Origin: Sphingomonas hankookensis
GTDB lineage: Bacteria; Pseudomonadota; Alphaproteobacteria; Sphingomonadales; Sphingomonadaceae
Assembly (NCBI RefSeq): GCF_028551275.1
Contig: NZ_CP117025.1
Location: 2,041,501 to 2,105,500, forward strand
Direction: 5' to 3'
DNA: 64,000 nt
Shown here in pieces: positions 28,406 to 37,012 of the stretch. Position numbers and translations under genes: made by a program. How positions within the stretch are numbered: position 1 is the first letter of the stretch; each line of letters begins with the position of its first letter. The notes below the pieces were generated by a model. That model was not told the origin of the DNA. It worked only from the letters and a program-made list of their open reading frames with translations, and made no database searches.

Positions 28406-28416
28406 AATACGTATGC
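28406..28416 (+). promoter_or_regulatory. Candidate LacI-type operator before glgP
   Basis: AATACGTATGC, identical over 11 bp to 7458-7468, lies 62 bp before the glgP start codon, a position suited to repressor control of the operon. The core ATACGTAT is a perfect palindrome with a central CG step. Confidence 0.5.
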
Positions 28417-28449
28417 GCGATCCGCGTCGTTCCGGTTACAGGCAAAAGC

Positions 28450-29412
28450 TTACAAACCGTGTCGTTTCGCCCATTCGAGGAACAGCGCGGTCCACGGCGC
28501 CGGCTGCCCGTCGCGCAGCACGCCGAAGCCATGCCCGCCCAGTTCGGGCAGATACGCTTCCGTCGCCACCCTTGCCCGGCGCAGCGCGCCCAGTAGCGCC
28601 AGCGCATTGTCGACCGCGACGATGCGGTCGTCGATCGCATGGGTGAGGAAGGTCGGCGGGCTGGCGGCGGTGATGCGTGCGTCGCTGCGATAGCGGGCGG
28701 CCTGTTCCGGGCTGGCGCTGCGTCCGACGAGTTCGTCCTGCGACGCGCGATGGGTGCCGGGCACGCCCATCAGGGCCACCGGATAGAGCAACGCGGCGAT
28801 CCGCACGCCCAGAGGCTGGGCATCGATCGCGTCGGTCGGCCGATAGGTCGCGTCGCCGCGATAGGCGAGCATCGCCGCCAAATGCCCGCCCGCCGACGAT
28901 CCCAGCACTCCGATGCGATCGCGGTCGACGCCGTTCGCCGCCGCCTCCGCCCGCACGATCCGCAGCGCCCGCTGCGCGTCCTGCAACGGTGCGTCCGGTC
29001 CCGCCGCCCAGCCATCGGCCGGCAGCCGGTATTTCAGCAGATACGCATGATAGCCACGCTCGGCGAAGAAGCGCAGCATGTTGCGGCCGTCATGACCGAT
29101 CGCGACCCGGCGATAGCCGCCGCCCGGGATCAGCAGTATCGCCGCGCCGTTGGGGCGCGTCGGGACGGCGTGTAGTAGACCCGGCGTGCGTACATGGACG
29201 AAGGCGGTGTCGTCCACCGGCCCGGTCGCCGAGCGGGGGACTTCCTGCTCGACGGCATGGACCGCCGCGCTGCCCGGCGGTCCGCTGGGCCAGATCTGGC
29301 GGAAGCGGGCGGGCTGCGCCGCGCTGGCGGGAAGGGTCGCGGCAATGCCTGTCGCGATGCCACCGCCGATCACGGCGCGGCGGCCTAGCACGCTACCCGG
29401 TCCGGTCGTCAT
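28450..29412 (-). CDS. Tat-exported alpha/beta hydrolase (acetylesterase-like)
   Basis: The 320-residue protein begins with a twin-arginine-type signal (GRRAVIGGG, R11-R12, then ATLPASAAQ), so it is probably exported folded. It has an alpha/beta-hydrolase esterase fold: oxyanion region LLIPGGGYR (~94-101), nucleophile elbow GSSAGG (S173), and a C-terminal catalytic histidine in ELGGHGFG. This pattern is seen in acetyl-xylan/pectin acetylesterase-like enzymes (BD-FAE/AXE group). ATG 29412 was chosen because it places the signal at the N-terminus; the frame to 29553 adds unrelated residues. It is convergent with nothing and lies between glgP and the FAH gene. Removing acetyl groups from plant polysaccharide fits the sugar-using setting but is inference. 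Confidence 0.75.
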   Translation of the reverse strand: MTTGPGSVLGRRAVIGGGIATGIAATLPASAAQPARFRQIWPSGPPGSAAVHAVEQEVPRSATGPVDDTAFVHVRTPGLLHAVPTRPNGAAILLIPGGGYRRVAIGHDGRNMLRFFAERGYHAYLLKYRLPADGWAAGPDAPLQDAQRALRIVRAEAAANGVDRDRIGVLGSSAGGHLAAMLAYRGDATYRPTDAIDAQPLGVRIAALLYPVALMGVPGTHRASQDELVGRSASPEQAARYRSDARITAASPPTFLTHAIDDRIVAVDNALALLGALRRARVATEAYLPELGGHGFGVLRDGQPAPWTALFLEWAKRHGL

Positions 29413-29570
29413 CGCGGTCGCTTGTCCCTCTTCATGTCGTGTCCAGCATGCCGGGCCGACACCGGAACGTCGAGCGGGCGCCGTCTCCGCTTGACGTATC
29501 CGGGGCACATCGCGAGGGGAAGGGACGAACCGGCGCCCGGGCGGTCGCCGCAATGCTTGGGAGACGTCGC

Positions 29571-30425
29571 ATGAAATTCTGTCGCTATGGCAACCGGGGC
29601 GCGGAAAAGCCGGGCATCGTCGACGCCGATGGCCGCATCCGCGACCTGTCGGGCGTGATCGACGACATTACCGTCGATACGATCCGCGACCTGTCGGTCG
29701 ACATCGCGGCGCTGCCGGTGGTCGAGGGCGAGCCGCGCTATGGCGTGCCGGTGAAGGGGATCGGAAAGATCGTGGCGATCGGCCTGAACTATGCGGATCA
29801 TGCGGCCGAATCGAACCTGCCGGTGCCGACGGAACCGATGATGTTCATGAAGCCGCTGTCGGCGCTGACCGGTCCGAATGACGAGGTGATGCTGCCCAAG
29901 GGGTCGACCCATAGCGACTGGGAAGTCGAACTGGCCGTCGTGATCGGCAAGACCGCGCGCTATGTCGCCAAGGAAGAGGCGTTGACCCATGTCGCAGGCT
30001 TCACCATCGCGAACGACGTGTCGGAACGCTTCAACCAGAAGCAGCGCGGGTCGCAATGGTCGAAGGGCAAGGGGCATGACAGCTTCTGTCCGGTCGGCCC
30101 GTGGCTGGTGACCCCCGACGAGATCGCCGACCCGCAGAACCTCGACATGTTCCTCGACGTGAACGGCGCGCGGATGCAGACCGGCAATACCCGCACGATG
30201 ATCTTCGATGTCGCGGAGCTGATCGCCTATGTCAGCGAATTTATCACGCTCTATCCCGGCGACCTGATGATCACCGGCACGCCGCCGGGCGTGGGCGAAG
30301 GGAAGAAGCCGCAGTCGATCTATCTGAAAGCCGGCGACAAAATGACGCTCGGCATCGCGGGGCTGGGCGAACAGACCCAGCAGGTCGTCGAATGGCGGCA
30401 CCTCGGTGACGCCGTTCTCGGCTGA
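29571..30425 (+). CDS. Fumarylacetoacetate hydrolase-family protein (2,4-diketo-3-deoxy-sugar acid hydrolase type)
   Basis: The 284-residue protein has the FAH C-terminal fold: IGLNYADHAAES, EPMMFMKPLSALTGPND, THSDWEVELAVVIG with metal-ligand glutamates, and GDLMITGTPPGVGEGKKP. This subgroup includes enzymes that cleave 2,4-diketo-3-deoxy-L-fuconate or -rhamnonate and enzymes annotated as ureidoglycolate lyase. The large frame starting at 28677 is not coding upstream of here; ATG 29571 follows TTGGGAGACG, a good ribosome site, and gives the normal family length. Neighbours do not fix the substrate. It differs from xylX, which has a longer, distinct N-terminal region. Confidence 0.8.
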   Translation: MKFCRYGNRGAEKPGIVDADGRIRDLSGVIDDITVDTIRDLSVDIAALPVVEGEPRYGVPVKGIGKIVAIGLNYADHAAESNLPVPTEPMMFMKPLSALTGPNDEVMLPKGSTHSDWEVELAVVIGKTARYVAKEEALTHVAGFTIANDVSERFNQKQRGSQWSKGKGHDSFCPVGPWLVTPDEIADPQNLDMFLDVNGARMQTGNTRTMIFDVAELIAYVSEFITLYPGDLMITGTPPGVGEGKKPQSIYLKAGDKMTLGIAGLGEQTQQVVEWRHLGDAVLG

Positions 30426-30440
30426 CGCTCCGGGGCGCCC

Positions 30441-30896
30441 TTATCCTGCGGGCAGGGCGCCCGTCTGACGCAGGGCTTCGCCCAGCGCCAGTGCCGCGGC
30501 GGTGGCAAGGTTCATCGAGCGCACCTCTGCCCTGATCGGCAGGCGAAGGGCGACGTCGCAGCTGTCGGCTACGCCGTGCGGTACGCCCGCGCTCTCCTTG
30601 CCGAACAGCAGCACGTCGTCCGCCGCGAACCGGAAGTCGTAGGCGGACTGCGTCGCCTTGGTCGTGAACAGCACCAGCCGGCTGCCGGCGCGGGCGCCTT
30701 GGAAGGCTGCGAAGCCGGCATGGCGCGTTACCGACACATGGTCGATATAGTCCATCGCCGTGCGCCGCACCCGACGGTCGTCCCAGGCGAAGCCCAGCGG
30801 CTCGATCAGGTCGACCGCCACGCCCAGACAGGCCCCCAGCCGCATGACGGCCCCGACATTGCCCGCGATTTCGGGTTCATAAAGCGCGATACGCAT
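30441..30896 (-). CDS. trmL: tRNA (cytidine(34)-2'-O)-methyltransferase
   Basis: TrmL methylates the 2'-OH of the wobble base of certain leucine tRNAs using S-adenosylmethionine. The 151-residue protein has the minimal SPOUT trefoil-knot form: MRIALYEPEIAGNVGAVMRL at the N-terminus, GFAWDDRRVRRTAMDY, LLFGKESAGVP (knot loop 1) and LPIRAEVRSMNLATAAALAL (knot loop 2). Its length is normal. It is convergent with the FAH-family gene with a 15-bp gap containing GGGGCGCCC-type inverted repeats that run into its 3' end. Confidence 0.92.
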   Translation of the reverse strand: MRIALYEPEIAGNVGAVMRLGACLGVAVDLIEPLGFAWDDRRVRRTAMDYIDHVSVTRHAGFAAFQGARAGSRLVLFTTKATQSAYDFRFAADDVLLFGKESAGVPHGVADSCDVALRLPIRAEVRSMNLATAAALALGEALRQTGALPAG

Positions 30897-30985
30897 CGGC
30901 GCTGCTTGGCGCGTGCCGACGCGTGGCGCAAGCGATAGTGGCCGCTCGAAGGCGGGCCATTCTATCGTTCAATTTGGTGGGTAAG

Positions 30986-31075
<90 letters not shown>

Positions 31076-31207
31076 GCAGAGGTTTTCCGCTCATATGCCG
31101 TGTTTGACGCGGCACGTTGGTCAGCGAGGGCGGTCCGTTAGCCCATGGAATCGGGATGTGCAAGCGCATCCTTGCTGCAATCGCGCATCGACCCTAGATT
31201 ATTTCGC

Positions 31208-31582
31208 ATGAAGGCTTCTTCCGCCCCGCTTCTCGACCTTGGCACGCCCGTCCCGCCGATCGCCCATGCCCGTTTTTCGATCGGGGAGGTCGTGCGCCAC
31301 CGGCTGTTCGATTTTCGCGGGGTCGTGTTCGACATCGACCCGGTCTTCGCGAACAGCGAGGAATGGTATGAATCGATTCCCGTCGACGCACGCCCGCGCA
31401 AGGACCAGCCCTTCTACCACTTGCTCGCCGAAAATGCCGAGGCGAGCTATGTCGCTTATGTCAGCCAGCAGAACCTGATCGTCGACGACAGCGAGGAGCC
31501 GGTCGATCATCCCGCGATCCGGGGGCTGTTCGATGACTATGCCGACGGGCGCTACCGCCTGCGCCGCGAGCACAAGCACTGA
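31208..31582 (+). CDS. hspQ: Heat shock protein HspQ (YccV-like, hemimethylated-DNA-binding fold)
   Basis: The 124-residue protein has the HspQ/YccV domain: ARFSIGEVVRHRLFDFRGVVFDIDP, EEWYESIP, KDQPFYHLLAENAE, AYVSQQNLIVDDS and HPAIRGLFDDYADGRYRLR. In E. coli HspQ modulates the Lon protease and destabilises mutant DnaA. ATG 31208 (MKASSAP) was chosen over the frame opening at 31145, since the conserved domain starts soon after it and TAGATT, a possible -10 box, lies just upstream. It is transcribed divergently from tRNA-Ser. Confidence 0.85.
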   Translation: MKASSAPLLDLGTPVPPIAHARFSIGEVVRHRLFDFRGVVFDIDPVFANSEEWYESIPVDARPRKDQPFYHLLAENAEASYVAYVSQQNLIVDDSEEPVDHPAIRGLFDDYADGRYRLRREHKH

Positions 31583-31595
31583 TCGGCGGGCCGGG

Positions 31596-34046
31596 TTAGT
31601 AGATGTCCCGGCGATAGCGGCCGTTGCCGAGCATGTCCTCCAGCAGCGATTCGCCGAGGATCGCCGACAAGGCGGCGTGGACGCCCGGCGCCATGCCCTG
31701 AACGCTGCCGCAGACATAGATCGCCGCACCGGCCTCGACCGCCGAACGGATATGCTCGCCATCCGCAGCGACCGCATCCTGCACATAGCGGTGGCCGCCC
31801 GGCTGGCGTGACCAGGCGACTTGCTGGCTTGCCATTGTGCCGTTGGCCATGAGCGCGCGGCGTTCGTCGGCGAGAAAATCGTCGTGCGCCTGATGCCGTT
31901 CGCCCCAATAGAGGTAAGCCGGCGCGCCGCCCCGAACGGCACGGTGCCGCAGATGCGCGAGCAAGCCGGCGAGGCCGGTGCCGTTGCCGATCAGGATCAG
32001 CGGCACGCTGGGGTCGGCGGGCGGGTGGAAGGCCGGGTTGGCGCGGACGCGTGCCTGCATGATGCCGCCGACCGGAGCGCCATGGCACAACCAGCCCGAT
32101 CCCAGCCCATCGAACCCGTCGGCCGCCGTGCAGCGACGAACGATCAGTTCGATCCGGCCCGATGCGGCGATCGATGCGATCGAATATTCGCGATGCCCTA
32201 TCGGCTTCAGCGTTGCCACATCGCCGGCGCCGGTCGGCAGGATGCTGGTCATCAGCATCGCCCGGTTTTCGGGCGTATCGGGAAGGCCGGACGCGCCAAG
32301 ATAGGCCGCAACGCGGCGCACATCCTGTTGCGGCCGGATCTCGACGATATCGCCCGGTGTCCAGTCCGCGCCGGCGGTGACCGGCTCCAGCGCGACATGC
32401 CAAGCCTCGCCCCCGGCGCTGCCGGGGTTGAGCAGGCGGCGTTCGACCAGCCGCCATTCGTCCATCGCGGCGGGTGCCCAATCCGGCTGATCGGTACGCC
32501 CACCAAGCCCGGCGAGTTGATGCTGCCACTGACGCTGGGCATCGGCATCGGTGCCGTCCGCCTCCACCGCATCGAACAGCCGGGTGGCGCCGTGATCGTG
32601 CAGCCAGCGGTCGACGCGGTGACCGAAGGCGCAGAATTCGGCATATTTGCGGTCGCCCAGCGCCATTACCGCATAGTCGAGATGCGACAGGTCGGGCGCC
32701 TCGCGCTCCATCGTTCGGGCGAAGCCGCGGGCATTGTCGGGCGGCTCGCCCTCGCCATAGGTGCTGGCGACGACGAAGAGGCGGCTGGCACGCGACAGCT
32801 GGTCGGGGTCGAGCGAGGCGATCGGCAGCGCCGCGGCATCGGGCAGGGCGGCGGCGGTCAGCCGGGCGATGCGCTCGGCCGATCCGGTCTGGCTGGCATA
32901 GGCGACCAGCGTCGTCGCGTGGTCGAGCGGCGCGGCGGAGGTATCCGCCACGACCTCGGCCAAAGCCGCCTTGCGACGCCGCCTGGCAAAATAGAGAAGG
33001 AAGCCGGTGATCGTGAACAGCGGCATGGTCAGGCTGGCGAGCATCATCGCGATGCGGCCGATCAGCCCGAAATATGCGCCGCGATGCAGTTCGAAGATGC
33101 TGGTCACGATATCTTCGCCCACGGGCCGCGCAGCATAGCGCTTGTCGGCGATCATCTGGCCCGTCGTACCGTCGATCGACAGTTCGTCGCTGACCCGGTC
33201 GTGACGGCCGTTCGGCAGCTTCGCGCGGAACTGCACCTCCCCATGATCGCGTACGATCAGGGTCACCCGGTCATAGTCCCGGCCCCCCGTCGCATGGACG
33301 AAGCCCTGCCACGCGCGCGTCGGATCGACGGGAACGTCCTTCGGATGCTTGGGCTTTTCGACCGGCCCCTCCGCCACCAGCAGCGCACGCACGCCCTGTC
33401 GATACCAGTCGTAGGACCACCACAGCCCGGTAAAGCCGCTGATGCAGTAGAAGATCAGCACCCAGCCGCCGATCACCGCATGCAGCATCCGGTAGAGATT
33501 GCGCCCGGTTTTTCGGAAATCGAGCACTAACCAGTTGCGCCAGTCGAGCGGTCGCTTGGGCCAGCGCAGGTACAGGCCGGACAGCGCGAAATAGATCAGG
33601 GCGATGGCCGAGAAGCCGCTGATCTGGCGACCGATGCCGTTGCCGCCGCCGGGCAGCGCGAGCCAGCGATGCAGGTCTTCGAGGAAGTCGATCGTCGCGC
33701 CGCCGCGCGGTTCGCCCAACAGCGTGCCGTCATAGGGGTCGAGGCGTTCGAACTGGCGCTCCTTCGATCCCTTCAGCCGATAGGTGACGCTGGTCAGCTC
33801 GTCCGAACCGCTCGGGACGATCAGCCGCCCGATCTCCGCATCGGGGCGCTGGCGCATGACGGCGGTGATCAGTTCCGGTCCGGTCAGGCGGGCCGTCCCG
33901 GCTGCGACCGGGCGATCGCGGTTGAGCGCGGCCAATATCTCCGGTTCGAAGCTGAGCGCCGCGCCTGTCACGCCCATGACCGCAAGAACCAGCCCGGCGG
34001 TAATGCCCAGGAACCAGTGAATCTGAAACAGGACGTTCCGGGTCAT
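31596..34046 (-). CDS. PepSY-flavodoxin-NAD(P)H reductase fusion (probable ferric-siderophore or quinone-linked reductase)
   Basis: The 816-residue membrane protein is a three-part fusion. Residues 1 to ~365 are a PepSY-associated membrane domain (IHWFLGITAGLVLAVMG at the N-terminus, DLHRWLALPG, LHAVIGGWVLIFYCISG, FELHRGAYFG). Residues ~385-520 are flavodoxin-like (LVAYASQTGSAERIARLT, VVASTYGEGEPPDNA). The rest is an FAD/NADPH reductase like sulfite reductase flavoprotein (ILIGNGTGLAGLL, YLYWGERH, YVCGSVQGMAPGVH). It would carry electrons from cytoplasmic NADPH across the membrane. It is divergent from a TonB receptor over an 85-bp gap with a Fur-like box, so iron release from a siderophore is the likely job. 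ATG 34046 places the first helix at the N-terminus. Confidence 0.82.
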   Translation of the reverse strand: MTRNVLFQIHWFLGITAGLVLAVMGVTGAALSFEPEILAALNRDRPVAAGTARLTGPELITAVMRQRPDAEIGRLIVPSGSDELTSVTYRLKGSKERQFERLDPYDGTLLGEPRGGATIDFLEDLHRWLALPGGGNGIGRQISGFSAIALIYFALSGLYLRWPKRPLDWRNWLVLDFRKTGRNLYRMLHAVIGGWVLIFYCISGFTGLWWSYDWYRQGVRALLVAEGPVEKPKHPKDVPVDPTRAWQGFVHATGGRDYDRVTLIVRDHGEVQFRAKLPNGRHDRVSDELSIDGTTGQMIADKRYAARPVGEDIVTSIFELHRGAYFGLIGRIAMMLASLTMPLFTITGFLLYFARRRRKAALAEVVADTSAAPLDHATTLVAYASQTGSAERIARLTAAALPDAAALPIASLDPDQLSRASRLFVVASTYGEGEPPDNARGFARTMEREAPDLSHLDYAVMALGDRKYAEFCAFGHRVDRWLHDHGATRLFDAVEADGTDADAQRQWQHQLAGLGGRTDQPDWAPAAMDEWRLVERRLLNPGSAGGEAWHVALEPVTAGADWTPGDIVEIRPQQDVRRVAAYLGASGLPDTPENRAMLMTSILPTGAGDVATLKPIGHREYSIASIAASGRIELIVRRCTAADGFDGLGSGWLCHGAPVGGIMQARVRANPAFHPPADPSVPLILIGNGTGLAGLLAHLRHRAVRGGAPAYLYWGERHQAHDDFLADERRALMANGTMASQQVAWSRQPGGHRYVQDAVAADGEHIRSAVEAGAAIYVCGSVQGMAPGVHAALSAILGESLLEDMLGNGRYRRDIY

Positions 34047-34063
34047 GCCGCGCTCGAATGACT

Positions 34064-34081
34064 TGATATTGATAATTGATC
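34064..34081. promoter_or_regulatory. Fur-like iron box between divergent iron-uptake genes
   Basis: TGATATTGATAATTGATC is an AT-rich stretch made of three hexamer-like units (TGATAT, TGATAA, TTGATC), resembling the GATAAT repeats of Fur boxes. It lies 18 bp from the reductase start and 51 bp from the receptor start, so one site could control both. Confidence 0.5.
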
Positions 34082-34131
34082 GCGTTAGCGGGCCGCGCAA
34101 CAAGCGTCAATATTACGCGGGGGAAACGAGA

Positions 34132-36339
34132 ATGCGCGGGGGAACGGGCCGGCTGTTGCTGGCAGCGGTGGCGACGGTAGCGATACTGGCGATGCCGGTG
34201 GCGGCGCAGAGCGTCGATGGCGACGCGGACGCTGTAAAGACTGCCGAAAGTGACGAAGAGATCGTCATAACCGCCGCGCGCACGATTCTGCCGCCCAATG
34301 CCCTGCCGCTGACGATCGACCTGATCGACAAGCAGGCGATCGACCAGCAGATCGCGATTTCGGGCAGCATCACCGACGCCGTCGCGACTCTGACGCCCAG
34401 CTTCTCGCCGACGCGCGGCAAATTGTCGGGAGCGGGGGAGACGCTGCGCGGCCGCTCGCCGCTTTATGCGATCAACGGCATTCCGCAGACGACGCCATTG
34501 CGCGACGGCAGTCGCGACGGCTTCACCATCGACGGGTTCTTCATCGACCGGGTCGAGCTGATCTATGGATCGAACGCTCTGCAGGGCGTCGGCGGCACCG
34601 GCGGCATCGTCAACCAGGTCACGGTCGGTGCCCCGCGACAGGAGGGTGTGAGCGGCCGGACGCTGGTGCAGGGCACCGCATCGGACGGGTTCGAGCCCGA
34701 CGGCTTCGGCGGCAAGATCGCGGGGCTGGTCCAGTCGAAGGTGGGGCGGTTCGATGCGACGATCGGCGCGAGCTATGAAAGGCGGGGAGCCTTCTACGAC
34801 GCGCAGGACCGGCGGATCGGCATCAACCTGACCCAAGGCGAGACGCAGGATTCGCGCGCGACCGACTTCTTCGCGCGGCTGGGCATGGAGGTCGGCGCGA
34901 CCGGTCGCCTCGACCTGATCGCCAACCGGTTCGAGTTGAAGGGCGACGGCGATTACCTCGCGATCGCCGGCAACCGTCGCACCGGGGTGCCGACCAGCGC
35001 AGTGCGCGGTACTCCGCCGGGCAGGCCGGCCGCCAATCGGGCGGAAGCACTGTCGCTGTCTTACACCGATAGCGATGTGTTGGGCGGGAACCTGGTCACG
35101 CAGCTGTTCTTCAACCGCACCCATGACACGTTCGGCGGCGAGGTGGCGATCCAGCCGACATTCCAGGATCCGGCCATCGCGCCGGTGGGGACGTTGTTCG
35201 ACCAGTCGGAGAACCGTTCGCGCAAGCTCGGCGCCAAGGCCAGCTACGAACGCGCGGTTCCGGGGTTCGAGGCGCTGGTCGCGACGATCGGCTTCGACGC
35301 GCTGTTCGACAAGACCGAACAACGGCTGATCGCGACGAACCGCATCTGGGTGCCGCCCGCCGATTTCCGCAGCCTGGCGCCGTTCGTGCAGGGCAATCTG
35401 AAGCTGGCGGACGGGCTGGTCCGCGTTGCCGGCGGCGCGCGATGGGAGAATGTGCAGGTTCGCATCGACGATTTCCGCACGCTGGCGTCGACCACCTATG
35501 ACGGCCGGAATGCGCGAACCTTTGGCGGCGTGGCGGTGACGGGGGGCAAACCTAGGTTCAGCGACGTGCTGTTCAACGGCGGGGTGATCGTCGAGCCGCT
35601 GACCGGCGTCCGCGCCTATGCCAGCTATGCCCAAGGGTTCACCATGGCCGATATCGGGCGCATCACCCGCGCGATATCGACGCCGGGCGTGCGGCTGGAC
35701 GATTTCCTCGACATCCAGCCGGTCGTGTCGAACAACCGCGAGGTCGGCGTCGAGGTGAAGCGCGGGCCGCTGGACGCCGGGGCGACCTATTTCTGGTCGT
35801 CGAGCGACCGGGGGCAGCTGCTCGTCGCGCAGGGCAACGGCATTTTCGAGGTGCAGCGTCAGCGGGTCGAGATACAGGGGCTGGAAGTCAATCTGGCGGT
35901 GCAGACGCCGCTGCCAGGGCTGAAGCTGTCGACCGGCTATGCCCATATCCTCGGGCGCTATGACAGCGACCGCAGCCCGCCGGACGGCGTGGTCGATACC
36001 GACCTAGACGGGACCAATATTTCGCCCGATCGGCTGAACCTTGCCGCCGACCTCGCGTCCGGGCCGGTGACCGCGCGGGTGCAGACGCAGGTATATCTGT
36101 CGCGCAATTTCCGCGGCAAGGCGAACCCCAGCCCCGACAATAATTTCGGCGGCTATGACGTGACCGATGCATCGATCCGGTATCAGACGAAATTCGGTGG
36201 CCTGTCGCTCAGTGCCCAGAATATCTTCGACCGCTTCTATATCGACTATAACAGCGACACCCGCCTGCCGAGCGACAATTTCGCGTTCTTTGCGGGGCGC
36301 GGGCGCACCTTTACGCTCGGGTGGGATATGCGGTTCTGA
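34132..36339 (+). CDS. TonB-dependent siderophore receptor
   Basis: The 735-residue outer-membrane receptor has a signal peptide (residues ~1-25, ending MPVAAQ), a TonB-box-like EEIVITAAR (42-50), a plug domain (SITDAVATLTPSFSPTRGK, LRGRSPLYAINGIPQTTPL, ELIYGSNALQGVGGTGGIV) and a beta-barrel ending FTLGWDMRF. Plug features such as LRGR and GSNALQG are those of siderophore receptors. GGGGAAACG precedes ATG 34132. It is divergent from the PepSY-reductase fusion with a shared Fur-like box, so iron-siderophore uptake is likely; the specific siderophore is not evident and no siderophore biosynthesis gene is nearby. Confidence 0.88.
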   Translation: MRGGTGRLLLAAVATVAILAMPVAAQSVDGDADAVKTAESDEEIVITAARTILPPNALPLTIDLIDKQAIDQQIAISGSITDAVATLTPSFSPTRGKLSGAGETLRGRSPLYAINGIPQTTPLRDGSRDGFTIDGFFIDRVELIYGSNALQGVGGTGGIVNQVTVGAPRQEGVSGRTLVQGTASDGFEPDGFGGKIAGLVQSKVGRFDATIGASYERRGAFYDAQDRRIGINLTQGETQDSRATDFFARLGMEVGATGRLDLIANRFELKGDGDYLAIAGNRRTGVPTSAVRGTPPGRPAANRAEALSLSYTDSDVLGGNLVTQLFFNRTHDTFGGEVAIQPTFQDPAIAPVGTLFDQSENRSRKLGAKASYERAVPGFEALVATIGFDALFDKTEQRLIATNRIWVPPADFRSLAPFVQGNLKLADGLVRVAGGARWENVQVRIDDFRTLASTTYDGRNARTFGGVAVTGGKPRFSDVLFNGGVIVEPLTGVRAYASYAQGFTMADIGRITRAISTPGVRLDDFLDIQPVVSNNREVGVEVKRGPLDAGATYFWSSSDRGQLLVAQGNGIFEVQRQRVEIQGLEVNLAVQTPLPGLKLSTGYAHILGRYDSDRSPPDGVVDTDLDGTNISPDRLNLAADLASGPVTARVQTQVYLSRNFRGKANPSPDNNFGGYDVTDASIRYQTKFGGLSLSAQNIFDRFYIDYNSDTRLPSDNFAFFAGRGRTFTLGWDMRF

Positions 36340-36381
36340 GGGCTGGACAGCGGGGCGGGGCGGCGGCTAGTCGCCCGGCCC

Positions 36382-36582
36382 ATGCCTGTCATTGCCACCA
36401 TCATGAATTCGACCACTGGCCAGCCGATCCAGAAGATGACCTTCGGCCGCATGCCGAAGCCCTGGGCTTCGTTCAATCTGGAGACCGGCGAGCTGGTCAC
36501 CGCTGACCGGGTCGATATCGGCAAGCCCGCGCCGGGCAAGGTGGTGGTGCCGGTATCGGTGTGGGTCACGCCCAAGAAATAA
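36382..36582 (+). CDS. Small hypothetical protein, 66 residues
   Basis: I do not recognise a family. The protein starts MPVIATIMNSTTGQPIQ, includes KPWASFNLETGELVTADRVD, and ends PVSVWVTPKK; it lacks a signal peptide and membrane helix and looks like a compact mixed beta protein. No clear ribosome site precedes the ATG. The codon pattern (GC-rich third positions) agrees with neighbouring coding DNA, and a hairpin follows the stop, which supports it being a gene. It lies 42 bp after the TonB receptor on the same strand. Confidence 0.5.
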   Translation: MPVIATIMNSTTGQPIQKMTFGRMPKPWASFNLETGELVTADRVDIGKPAPGKVVVPVSVWVTPKK

Positions 36583-36610
36583 CCCCTCCCGGCGGGTGTG
36601 CCGGAAGGGG
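36583..36610. terminator. Hairpin between convergent small genes
   Basis: CCCCT-C-CCGGC, a six-base loop, then GCCGG-A-AGGGG. Read on the minus strand it is followed by TTATTTCTTGG, giving a reasonable intrinsic terminator for the minus-strand repeat protein gene; on the plus strand no T-run follows. Confidence 0.6.
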
Positions 36611-36619
36611 TCGGATCGC

Positions 36620-37012
36620 TCAACCGCAGACGCGGCGGCCGTTGCGGATGACGTAGCGGCAGGGACCGCGATAATCGACGCCCTGCGCCGCGGCCTCGCG
36701 CGACCAGCCGGGGATCACCCGTTCGCCGCGATGGCCGTAGCGGTCGCCGCGCCGCGCGTCCCAGCGACGACGATCGTCCCAACGGCGGCGGTCGTTCCAT
36801 GCGCGGCGATTGTCCCAGCCGCGCCGGTCGTTCCAGCCGCGACGATTGTCCCAATGGCGCCGGTCGTCCCAGCGGCGATTGTCGTGATGCGCACGCGGGC
36901 CGTGGTCGCGGTGCGCATGGCGGCCGGGCTGAGCGTCGGCCACGGCGGGAACGGCGGTCAGGCCGGCGATGGTCAGGCCGATACCGGCGAAAATGTTCAT
37001 CAACTGCTTCAT
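36620..37012 (-). CDS. Exported Arg/Trp-rich protein with seven hexapeptide repeats
   Basis: The 130-residue protein has a signal peptide (residues 1-28, MKQLMNIFAG to AVADAQ), a His-rich stretch (RHAHRDHGPRAHHD) and seven tandem six-residue units of the form W-(D/N)-(D/N/A)-R-R-x with tryptophans at 48, 54, 60, 66, 72, 78 and 84. A compact C-terminal part has two cysteines (C118, C129; GPCRYVIRNGRRVCG) that could form a disulfide. It resembles small periplasmic RcnB-like or BA14K-like proteins in composition, but I cannot assign a family. GAGGAAGCG precedes ATG 37012; the frame extending to 37309 overlaps malic enzyme and is rejected. It would be strongly basic in the periplasm. Confidence 0.75.
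   Translation of the reverse strand: MKQLMNIFAGIGLTIAGLTAVPAVADAQPGRHAHRDHGPRAHHDNRRWDDRRHWDNRRGWNDRRGWDNRRAWNDRRRWDDRRRWDARRGDRYGHRGERVIPGWSREAAAQGVDYRGPCRYVIRNGRRVCG
36746..36871 (-). repeat. Seven tandem 18-bp coding repeats
   Basis: The stretch encodes seven hexapeptides W(D/N)(D/N/A)RRx. On the plus strand the units appear as alternating CGGCGATTGTCCCA and CGGTCGTTCCA blocks, so the array is visible in DNA as well as protein and could change copy number by slippage or recombination. Confidence 0.75.

Noticed and set aside
28677..29570. N-terminal 298 codons of the long frame that ends with the FAH-family gene
   Set aside because: Arg/Pro/Ser-rich antisense of the esterase gene. The FAH domain and a good ribosome site begin at 29571.
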